Part shown: positions 41,123 through 51,643 of the stretch, piece after piece | Layout of the letters: each line of letters starts with the position of its first letter | Position numbering within the stretch: the stretch's first letter is position 1 | Origin: Mimachlamys varia | Taxonomy: Eukaryota > Mollusca > Bivalvia > Pectinida > Pectinidae | Reading direction: 5' to 3' | Assembly: GCA_947623455.1 (NCBI GenBank) | Contig: OX392528.1 | Span: forward strand, 51,230,322-51,294,321 | Length of the DNA: 64,000 nucleotides | Translations under genes and position numbers: made by a program | Notes under the pieces: generated by a model | What the model was told of the DNA's origin: nothing | The model's input: only the letters and a program-made list of their open reading frames with translations | Database searches by the model: none

Positions 41123-42339
41123 ACCTGACATTCCAGAAGATAGCATTGAAAATCAGAGGTGCTTGGGTGTGCGGCCATGTCCAAATGAAGATGAAGGCTG
41201 CACTGTGGAAATGTGGGAATGGGAAGTGGAATCACATGTTGTGTAAGTATCACATTGCTAAAGTATTACATACAGAGTGTTACAGACCGGGTGTCCTAAC
41301 CTAGGTTACCTGTTTAGGTTAATGACTTGTAGTTATATATTTAAGGTCACTAGCTATATATAGTGAGAGATAAATATATGAGCAATGCAAGCCCATTCGG
41401 CATCTTCTTGACTTTACGATTACACTATAAACATAGTTTCTATCAATACTGGCTTACATCCATTATGTAAAAATATTTTAACTTGATTATCTGAATTAGA
41501 AATTTATCTAAATCTAAAAACTAAGTGAAATTGCGGTGAATGAAACAAGTTTAAACAAGTGGAATCACATGTTGTGTAAGTATCACGTTGCTAACGTAGT
41601 ACATACAGAATGTTACAGACAGGGTGTCCTAACCTAGGTTACCTGTTTAGGTTAATGACTTGTAGTTATATATTTAAGGTTACTAGTGAGAGATAAATAT
41701 ATGAGCAATGCAAGCCCATTCGGCATCTTCTTGACTTTACGATTACACTATAAACATAGTTTCTATCAATACTGGCTTACACCCATTATGTAAAAATATT
41801 TTAACTTGATTATCTAAATTAGAAATTTATCTAAATCTAAAAACTAAGTGAAATTGCGGTGAATGAAACAAGTTTAAGCCAAATTCCCAAACTTTTCCGC
41901 TTACTCATGAATAAATCTTGCCCAATTCACAATTTTCTTCATAAAATAAGAGGAAAAGACCCCATCCCAAAGCAATGAGAAGAAGCCCTGGTTAACTGCT
42001 TTATCAGTTTAAAAGTCTTGCAAACAGAATATTTCATTATGATATAATAATCGTGATTTTCATCATATAGGAAACCAGTTTACGCCAGTTGTGGATGAAT
42101 TATCTGAATAACAATTCTATTGCAGGGTGTGTCCCAACAGAATACAGAAGAGTGGGTTCAAAAAGAGGAGACCATCGTCACCTGAAAGTTGTAGTGAAAG
42201 TGAAACAAAACTGAAATCGAAATCCGTAGCAGAGGTTCGACCAACAAGAGTGCTCCGATCTAAGTCGTTATCAGTACATGTATCCAGGACAAGAAGGATT
42301 TCCAGACGTATTCGGAATAGCACCAATATTCTGACATAA
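41123..42339 (+). CDS. TRAF-type zinc finger protein, C-terminal two exons (U5 copy, long intron with duplicated donor)
   Basis: Exons 41123-41242 and 42126-42339. Relative to the U1 copy, exon 1 carries one silent change (the GTG Val codon shared with U2). Exon 2 has three silent changes (two Ser codons and a Leu codon) and one replacement (Ala to Val in the tail). Zinc ligands and stop are intact. The intron is lengthened by a 333-bp duplication whose second copy, starting at 41559, repeats the last 17 bases of exon 1 and the GTAAGT donor. Two equivalent donors are therefore present, at 41243 and 41576; use of the second would retain about 333 nt of intron. 5' exons were not identified. Confidence 0.68.
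41226..41877 (+). repeat. 333-bp tandem duplication private to U5
   Basis: 41226-41558 and 41559-41877 are near-identical direct copies. Each starts GTGGAATCACATGTTGTG and runs to GAATGAAACAAGTTTAA. Each contains the end of the zinc-finger exon and its splice donor. Other units have a single copy. Confidence 0.9.
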
Positions 42340-45300
42340 CCACGGAGAAAGAAACTCTCTACTTGCCAAGTGTTGTGTGTTGTATTCGTAATCAAACTCC
42401 TGTATATTGCCCATACCCTGCTTGATTTGTGAAAACAAACTCAATTTCCACTTTGAATTATATTTCATAATTTTGACAGAAGCTCTGATATTCGCACTAC
42501 AACTTGCATTTGTGGGCATACATATATATAGAGTTACCAAAATATTTTGCCAAACTGCAGTTAACTCTCTCACCGCTTCCTAGCTTTGATAAAAAAAGTG
42601 TGATTTTCAGAAAATAAAACCACACCTTTCATGAGTACTAAGATGAAATAAACTATCAAAAGGTATATATTTGTGCCACATCAGAATTCATACTTTGGGC
42701 TTCAGGTTTATATTTCCTGAATGGAAGTCTCCTAGCTAGCTCCATGTATATCAAAATATTTAAATAAAGGGGAGATAACTTTGTGTACAGTAAATTATAA
42801 CTGAATTACAGGGTGTATTATGGCTATCATTGGTAAAAGGATCCAAAAATGGTTCATATACAAAACCAGTTATATGATACTTTAATATTAGGATTATGTC
42901 AGAAAGGAATGTTGGTGAGCAGGCGATTTAGAGAACCAATACAGTATTTATTTTATGTCCTGATTTCTATTCTCCAGCGATTGTGTTCAGTGTGAGGTGG
43001 TATAATAAGGAAGAACATGTGTTGCATTGGGACAACTTTTGACGGACTGAAGTACAAAATTGGAGTGCAAGAGGTTATAACTGAATTGTATATATGTGCT
43101 GAATATCACAAGGTGCAATGTTACAGGAATGTGTAACAAAATCTGTACGGTCTTAATAAGTGTCTTGTGACACCCTTTACTCACAAAAACAGCAAGAGAA
43201 GGCATAGCTTGGGTACTTTAAGTTTGTGAAAGTTTTCATTGCCAGATTGTCAAAAAACAGTCCACAAGTAATCTTGATAGACATTTAAACCGTTAGCGAT
43301 GATAAAATGTTTCCTTAAATATTTTATTAGTTTTCACTGGTGTAACGTGAAAGTTTGACCAGTCCATCCTCAAACGACTGATTCTTCTTCCTTTATTGAT
43401 ATTCCTTCCATTTCTTTTCCTTAATCTATCGGTGATATATCCATTCTGTTATATTCTCAAATCATATTTCATCAAGGTTGATTTCAATGCTTTGTTTGAA
43501 ATAGTATAAATATTAAGATAATTATTGTATTATGATAATCCTTTGATTATGACCTACAGGTGCATTTTTGGATAACGACTTGTTGATGATTGATTGTATT
43601 GATATACACCACAAGTCCTTCTTATATTTAGAGTTAATATATTTTTGAACTCTGACTCTAAGTTTGTAAATATTGCTGTTCTTTGCAGGAAAGCTGATAG
43701 CTATTTAAAGAATTATTGAACATATTGAAAGGTGTTTCTTTAAGTAATAAAGTAGTGTTAATTTTGTGTCCAATGTTGCACTTCAAAACAGAATTTTCAT
43801 CTGCATCAGGAAATACGATTTTCATGTAAATGTAAATAGTGTGTTTGCTTGGACTGACATTGGTATATTGTAGCGGTGTGCTGATAAATTGAAATTATCA
43901 ATTCATATTATTAGTCGGAAAAGCTTTTGATTAAATAACTAATTGGTATTATTTTAACTATCAGTAAAAAAAATACAGTTCTTTTTAAGATATTGTGAAT
44001 GGTTTCACTCTGGTCATGTGGATTATTCAAATAATACTAATAATACTTCATGAGTATGAATGACTTCAGAACCTGTACCTTTATAACAGTGCCAGTTTCA
44101 CTTCAACATGCGCATGATGAATGTGAAAATATTAAGTAAGAACAAAATCAGATTGTTTCAAGCTTCTCTAGATCTGTATATATGGTGAATTTGATTCATG
44201 TAATAGAGAGAATATAAGTTTGATCTATAGAAACACAATTACATTGTTTGTGCTCAGTTTTGAAAAGAATTAGTATTTGTTTTGGAAAAATGAAGATACT
44301 TGTATATTTAAGACAATGACTTAGAAAATGTTTTTGTGGTCAAGAAATTACTGTTACAATGCTAAAACGTTATACTGCTCAGATATGTACTGTTAATATT
44401 GAAGGGTTTTTGCTTCTATCTAACTATTTATGTTCTTGTTCTTTCATTAATTAGGTAAAAACTGTTAATAATATTATGTCAGGCATTTTTTGCCTCTTGA
44501 ATGTGACAATATTGAACTAATTTATAATATTTTTGTCAACCATGTAAAGAGGTTATTATGTGAATAAACTCATGTTGAATATATACATCATGTTTGTTAT
44601 CACCAGTTCATTATTTAAGGACCAATACATTTTAGCCAACCATCATCATATGGTGGGCTATTTAGATCACCCTGCGTCTGTGGTTTGTCTGACATCCTTC
44701 CTTTAACGATTCTTGTTATCGCTATTTCTTGAGAAGTACCATCGTTGGAAACCTACGTGACACCGCTCTGTTTGTCCCGTGGGATTGGCTAGAACAGCAG
44801 AGAACCTACATGTAGTTTCCCTGAATAGAAATTGATTTAGAGATTTTGACGAATGGAAATGGAGTTTCTTTTTAGTTACCGCTCAGGTTAACATCATTAT
44901 AGGCTTATTTTTGTTCAGAATCAAGAAAACTTTCCTGAAGTAACGTATATGGGCCTTTAATCTTTGAGTGCGGACAATCATGTTACTTAAGTGAAACGGG
45001 GTGGGGCCAGGGGCCCCAAATTGGAACTTTGCTGGGTTTTTTTTTTTTGTCTTCTTCAGAATCAGACTTAACAAAGGGGATTACTATCAAATTTGGTTTG
45101 AAACATTGTTTGGGGAGGGCGGTCATAATCTATATAAATGAGACTTGTACGTACAATAAAACTCTACTCCTTCTTAACCTTTTGGTGAGTTATAACCAAA
45201 TTAGGTGAGAAACATCCTTAAGTGAGGGCAATCATATTTTATATGCAATGAAGTGTAGGGATGATAACTCTTGTTTTCTCTCCAGAACGGAATGTATATA

Positions 45301-45856
45301 TTATATTGTCCTTGAAGACAAGTGTAATTATTACATTTTCAAGAAATCATGAAATGTAGGCGTGTTGTAATTCAATTGTAATACATATAATAATACATTT
45401 TGCATAATTGTTAGAAATAAGAATTCAGAAAACGCTGATGGAAAGCTATAGGTAAAGGATAGCTGAACAAATGTACAATAAGGGTCAGGTGAGGTAAACA
45501 AGATAAAAACAAACAAACATAAAGGCAATATCTTTATTTTCAACAGAAAGTAAATAAAGCTATTGATTGCATACATGTACGTTTCTATACATTCTATCTT
45601 CAAATGAAATGGGACATATCTGAATATATGAGGTATGGCCGATCTACATGATGTGTGAAAACTTTTTAAAGTAATCATGCAATGAATTGTCGAAAAAAAA
45701 ATTTTTTTTGATTCTGCAGCGCACATATCAAACGAAATTTTATGGAACTCTTTGAATCACATCTCTTCACTTTTGTTTAAATAAAATAAAGAGTACAGTA
45801 ATTGTACATGTATATGAAGGTCTACTAAGCAAACAATGTATATATTTACCCTGGTA

Positions 45857-46292
45857 CAGTGGACTCCACTTAATATCACTCCTGTTAATATCACATTCCT
45901 CTTTATATCATGTTTTTCCCAGCACCATTTTTCTCTATGTAATTTTATTTGGTTAATATCATGTATTTTGAGGTGAATTCCTCTTAATATCATGATTTTT
46001 AACCCATCTTATAAAATATCCAGAAAATAATGTCATTTCCATTGATTTCAGGTACAACTTGTACACAATGTTGCATAGAAAATAAAAAATTACCCCAAAA
46101 ATGATTTTCAATTGAAATAATGTAGTTTATATATTGAAACATCTCCATGTGTACATTGAATAGCTTACTTTTAGTTATGGAAATTGGAAATGTACTAGAT
46201 TTAGAGGGGAAAACATGTTTCTCTTAATATTACATTCCTGTTAATATCATGTTTTTGTCTGCATGCAACATGATATAAAGAGGAGTGCACTG
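45857..46292 (+). mobile_element. pogo/Tigger-like MITE (U5)
   Basis: Copy of the element at 5971-6407 with small changes; same ends and TA flanks. Confidence 0.75.
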
Positions 46293-47720
46293 TACATCAT
46301 AAGAATTATTTCATGAAAGGTGGTCTTATATAACGATCACTGGACTGAAATGAAATACACTTGAAGAGGAAAACAGAGGCAGTGTCTCTTCTCATATACA
46401 TTGAACCTGGTAATTACTTTCAATTTTGCAACAGAAATTATATACGATTCATTTTTCACGCTGAAAATATATAAACACTGTAAATAATTGGTAGGCTTAT
46501 TAAAATACATTTGATTAATGCCTAAAATGAAATTAAATTCATTCAGATGAAATTTTACAACTAAATATAAATATAACACATAAATATATAGACAAACATA
46601 TATATATGCATTGTAGAATGACATTTGGCAATTCCTAGTGGCTAGCACTACATTGGGATCGCACGAGTTTCAGATATACAGTGTTAATAATTTCAATAAC
46701 AACATAAAACCTATCTGACTAAACATACACCTACATTAATTTGAATAGCAATACTGCAATTCCTTAAATGGAATGCTAAGTGGACAGGCTGGATAAGTCC
46801 AAACAATTTTACTTGACCAACATCTTCTCTTTTTGTATTTCTTTTTAAATAACACTGAATCCATCCATATTGCTTTTAAAAAACATAAGAAAAGAAAAAA
46901 TACATTATCTTTATGAGTTTAGTAAGAAAGTAAAAAAAAAATTCACATGTTTTACATACTTCCTATGAAACATTGCTTTACTCAAGCTTACAAACTTATG
47001 TTCTAGGTCTCATACATCGTACGGTGTTGGTGTATGTACTTTCTATATTTACTCGATACATATTTCTAAAACATGAACTTGCAACAGTTAAACAAATTTC
47101 TAGTGGATTTAATTTGTTTTTCTTTTCTTCTGAACACATTTTAATATTTCACTAAAAAGCTCAAATGAAAATAGGAAATAATTTTCAATTTCTGATAATT
47201 TATTAAATCATTACCGGGTATATCAATATAATTCAATCATTTAAAATATCAATCTCTGTTCCATTATAAATGTTATTCTTCAACTGCTCATTACTATTTA
47301 AAATTAATGAATAATTAGACACAAAAGCTCTATAAATTATAAATTTACAATTCAATAATTAATAAATTTAAATATTTACTTCATAATTAACACAACACCA
47401 GAAAAAGAGACATGTATTACATAATAGTGGACAGTCTTAATGAACATTCACATGGAGTTTGAAATAGTTGGTGATCTACAACAATATCTGATAATGATTT
47501 ACAAATATTTCATTACAAAATGTACAAGAAGCACCACCAAAACTACTCATCAGCAGAATCATATTAAAGGCAATTCTATATACATGTAATAAATTATTTC
47601 CTCTGAGGAAGAATCAAAGACTTGTAAAGAATGTGCATGGTTACAAGATAGCTTTGTAGTTTGGCTTTCACAAATTATTAAAATTCGCAAACAAACTGAA
47701 AATTAAATCTTATAATAATC

Positions 47721-47809
47721 CAATCTGATTAAAATACAGATCCTCACTTCTACTATATCATGTGTTCACACAATAGTAATAGTGAGGGATCTGTATTTTA
47801 ATCAAATTG
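47721..47809. repeat. Long imperfect hairpin (U5)
   Basis: Equivalent of 9991-10079. The centre is changed to ATGTGTTCACAC and the arms are still largely complementary. Confidence 0.7.
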
Positions 47810-48525
47810 ATAGTAATCTAATACATAACGAAAAACAATACAAAGACTTTCCATGTAGGTATGATAGTAATGTTTCATTATGATAAATACATCAGAAAAA
47901 AAATTTAACACGCTATATCTTAATGCATAAATTTTATAACACAAGTTTGCAAGTGCTCTTTTCAAATGACAGATAGCATATAAATAGCAGCTCTTTAATT
48001 TAACTTCCAGCCCCTTACCCAATTCTAACATCTGAATTATACAACATACATTCTAAACAGGTTAAGACCTTGTAACACTTTGCAGGATAAAAATCAAAGT
48101 TTGTTGTTGAAGATGAAAAATGTATTAAAAGCAGAAGCTTGTTATTTTAACCAAATGAAGTTATGATCACATATTAAAATAACAAATGGTGGTTTTTAGC
48201 TGGAAGACATATTGCTTAAAAGCAATCAAGCTACCCGCGATAATAGTAAATTAACATAACAAATATGATGGCTACTATATAGGTAATAATTAACATACTG
48301 AGACCAGATATTGCCATTATTTCCTCCCGTTTTAGTTAACATATAGATATGACTGGAATGTTCAGAAAAATATGATAATGAACGATACAAATAAAAGAAA
48401 CTTTAGGGCTATTACATATCTAATAGTAAGTGTGAGGAAGGTGAAATGCACCTATATCTATACCTTATGGAAGGTCGAGTTTTAAAACAGATCTGCATGT
48501 CATTTCTAATATCAAATCATTTTGA

Positions 48526-48904
48526 AGTCCCAATATACGTAACTCTCAGCGAAAATCAAGCCTGATAACTTACTATTTTTATAGATTTAGTTAAGATTAA
48601 CTAATATCAGCAATATTCAATATGAATTCTTACGCGGTTACCGGTAGAGTAGCCATTGAAACTCTGTATTTGTAAACACATGTTAATTTTGAACTGTCTT
48701 CTACCTTCTGCTTGTTGTTGAATTGTGCCCCACCTGAATTAGTTTCAATTCTTTGGATTTTTTTTTGTCAAGAGTTTCTTGTTCGTTACCGCTCAGGTTT
48801 ACTTCCTTTTCAGATTATTTTTGCATGGTTATCAATCAACTGAATTATTTTTCATAATTTTTCAGAATCCCGTAAAATTTTGTGCAGTCATGTATATTGG
48901 GCCT
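48526..48904 (+). mobile_element. TTAA MITE closing the array
   Basis: Diverged but full-length copy (AGTCCCAATATACGTAACTC on the left, ATGTATATTGGGCCT on the right), followed by TTAA at 48905-48908. Array homology ends exactly here and single-copy sequence follows. Confidence 0.8.
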
Positions 48905-48908
48905 TTAA

Positions 48909-50076
48909 ATATATTGGATGGGTGGTGGGGTCTCTGAAAAAGTACCTCCCATCCAAAACATACTGTCATCTATGGAACTGCTCTTCCATAGTACTGTATT
49001 CACTGTAAATAGGGTCCAGAGCACTTTTTAAAAAAAAAAAAATTGCTGAAAAGGGTGGGATTGATGTCTTAAATTGTGAACTGTGGAGTCATGGCGAGAA
49101 GAGGGATCTTAATCATTTCAGTTCCTTCTGAAAAATAGGATGAAGTGCTTATCATGATAAATATTGATCAATCAAGACTTAGATAGATAAAATCAACGGA
49201 ATGCATGATTTTATGAACACAGCACAAAATCAACAAAACAATTTACATAAAATAATGACAATACCATATAAATTCTGCTACTTATTGCTATAAAATATAT
49301 GAATATATTACATGAAAAATTAGCCTACAATGATTTTATTAAATAAGATGTTGGTGGTTTTTTTTACAGTGTATCACTGTAAAAAATATACTATTTTTGA
49401 ATAACACACAAACTTAACATTTCATCACAAGATGACAGAATTATACCCAGTACAGGAAATGTCAGCAAAGACTTAAGTTCTTCTGAATTGTTTCCCAATT
49501 AATTATACAAGGTAATTTTCTGTTATTGCTTTTTATGGTTTTGCATCCCAAAACTCAGAAGTATAATTCATACTGTAATTATGAGATATCATTTTAAAAT
49601 ACTGATTTGATTCAGTAAAATTTGTTCAAAAACAGGTTACTCATAACCTCAGCCCTTTAAGCATTGTAGACTTACAAATGTGTACACTGGCCCCTGTCTC
49701 TAGAATATAATATAGATCTATTAAATTATTTATAAAAATGTTTGAATAAAACCATTTTGATCACTTAGATATCTGTTCTAAACTAGGGGAGATAACCCAG
49801 TGGTAACAACTTAGGGGCTTGACGCCAGTCTACTGTAGACCATTATATGGGCTTGATGCATATCAATCCATGGTAGTATACTAAAGATATATGCCAGGTA
49901 GGGATGAAAAAGTAAATACCTATATCTCAGTGTATGTATTAATTCCAAACACATAATTAAAGACTCGCTCTACAGTTCATTCCACATTTGCATGAACACA
50001 CAAAAAATCGGCAAAACAAAATACAGAGAACAGAATATAGCCACTGTTTAGACTGGTAAATAATATACCAGGCCCC
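48909..50076. other. Single-copy non-coding stretch right of the array
   Basis: No gene seen. It holds a GGATGGG / CCCATCC inverted repeat (48917-48956), an A-run at 49028, and a perfect 12-bp-arm hairpin with a 3-base loop at 49360-49386 (TTTTTTACAGTG / CACTGTAAAAAA). Confidence 0.6.
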
Positions 50077-50257
50077 GGTTTCATCAACGTTCCTTAACTT
50101 AAGGAAACTCCTTAACGTAAAAATCTACATAGGGAAGCATTACAGAATTTAAGGAAAGTTCCTAAACTGAGCATTTCCCCCTTAAATTCTGTAATGCTTT
50201 ACTATAGAAATGTTTAAGTTAAGGAGTTTCCTTAAGTTAAGGAATGTTGATGAAACC
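50077..50257. repeat. Foldback element, copy 1
   Basis: Palindromic element of about 180 bp. It starts GGTTTCATCAACGTTCCTTA and ends with the near reverse complement GAATGTTGATGAAACC. Internal words CCTTAACTTAAGGAAAC and CTTAAATTCTGTAATGCTT recur in inverted form. A related copy is at 60104-60287. Confidence 0.75.
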
Positions 50258-51190
50258 AGACCAGGGCCAAGTACTTTGATATATTTCAATAGGAGAGATA
50301 TGAAGTTGATCTAAACATTACAGGAAATTTGTGTCAGTTATAATATAATACGAAACTGGTAAAAAAAGGTCTCCATCACCAAAAATATATGATAAATTTC
50401 TCTGTTTAACATACAATGTAGAGTACTTAGCATTTCCAGTGTCTAACACACAGTTAACAGTCCGACTGACAGGACCAAATTCACCCCAAAATTTCACAAT
50501 GAACCATTCCAACATTTGAATTGGAAGAGTTCATTGGAGTATTTAAGTTTGAATTAATTAGCAATTTGGGAAAAATTTATTTTTGGGGAACATCTGAAAA
50601 TTAATTTTTTTTAAATTTGGATTTCAAAATAATTTATGTTCATTACAAAAATACATATATACATACATATTTAGTTCTGAATTTAAAAAGTGTTAACAAT
50701 TGAGGTAAAACTTGTATTAACTAGATTTTCAGGTCATCAGTATTGAAATAACTTAACCAAAAAATATAATACAGAGAGATACAATTTATACCATGAATGT
50801 AAGTTTACACATTTCATGATTTTGGTAAGATACATGTACTTGATATGAACATAATTACAAGTTCATTGAAAGAACACTTGGTTTTAATGTAAGCACTTTG
50901 TATAGCCTAATAAACGATAGATGAAAATGAATTAACAGCTTCTATGGAAAGAAAGGAGATTTTGGTGCTGGTATCACTATTAAACATTTTTTTTTAAGTT
51001 AAATTAATAAAGACATTTTCAAACCTTAACAAATAATTTTCCCATAATGAAAGTCAAAGTTAGGATAGAAATCCTAGTGAAGCCCTTTTTTGAAGCAAGG
51101 TGTACAAATACTACTGCGAGAGCAGGGCTTTATCACAGCTACTCTGTACGGTATGTAAGTTTGTGTCCCTGATTTGATCTCTATAGCTAA

Positions 51191-51643
51191 CTACAATTTG
51201 GTGTCCTGGACCGATCCTGAATCACTGGATGGAGACCGGGTTCCATTGGGACTATCACTTGGCTCTTCTAATTGCTGGACTTGTTCCTCTTCTTGCTGCT
51301 GTACTATTTGTTCTTCTTTCTCTTCTCCGCTACAGCTCTTCTTATCGCCCCTCAGACATACAACGTCGGGTAAGGGTTCCGGAGATTCGCTTTTCTCCAA
51401 GTTCTCTAGGACGTGTTCCGGCACCTTGCTGACAAAGTACTGGTGGTTTGCGGTTGTGGCCAGCACCCCGCCAGCATTTAAACGTTTAACTTGAGGTCCG
51501 TATGACATTGTAATACCAAACATGTCTGTTAGAGTTCCGCCGACAGCATGCAGGATAGCTTCTGGTGCACATGTGTCCCATTTCTTACAGCCTTTCGTGG
51601 CAAATATATATGCATGGACCTTACCTTCTATCAACAGCAGTAC
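51191..51643 (-). CDS. BPNT1: BPNT1 last exon with WDTCAPE and Glu/Gln-rich tail
   Basis: 150 codons plus TAG. It begins VLLLIEGK after a TTTTAG acceptor and carries KKWDTCAPE, then LNAGGVLAT. The family usually ends soon after the SKVPEHV region. Here about 68 residues follow, with the words [15 protein letters not shown] and a Ser/Pro-rich end. Confidence 0.93.
   Translation of the reverse strand, partial: VLLLIEGKVHAYIFATKGCKKWDTCAPEAILHAVGGTLTDMFGITMSYGPQVKRLNAGGVLATTANHQYFVSKVPEHVLENLEKSESPEPLPDVVCLRGDKKSCSGEEKEEQIVQQQEEEQVQQLEEPSDSPNGTRSPSSDSGSVQDTKL

Larger units (their letters stand above)
39590..48904 (+). repeat. Tandem array unit U5 (type C, last unit)
   Basis: Last and most divergent unit. 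Its first 420 or so bases are identical to type A units. From about 40008 it carries type B-like and private variants, so it is a mosaic. It has a private 333-bp tandem duplication at 41226-41877 and lacks the 2.2-kb insertion. It ends with a complete TTAA MITE at 48526-48904, after which homology with the other units stops. It carries intact zinc-finger exons, the pogo-like MITE at 45857-46292 and the long hairpin at 47721-47809. Confidence 0.93.

Noticed and set aside
51174..51494. Plus-strand frames of 106 and 67 codons
   Set aside because: Antisense to the BPNT1 last exon, whose product is clearly recognisable on the minus strand.
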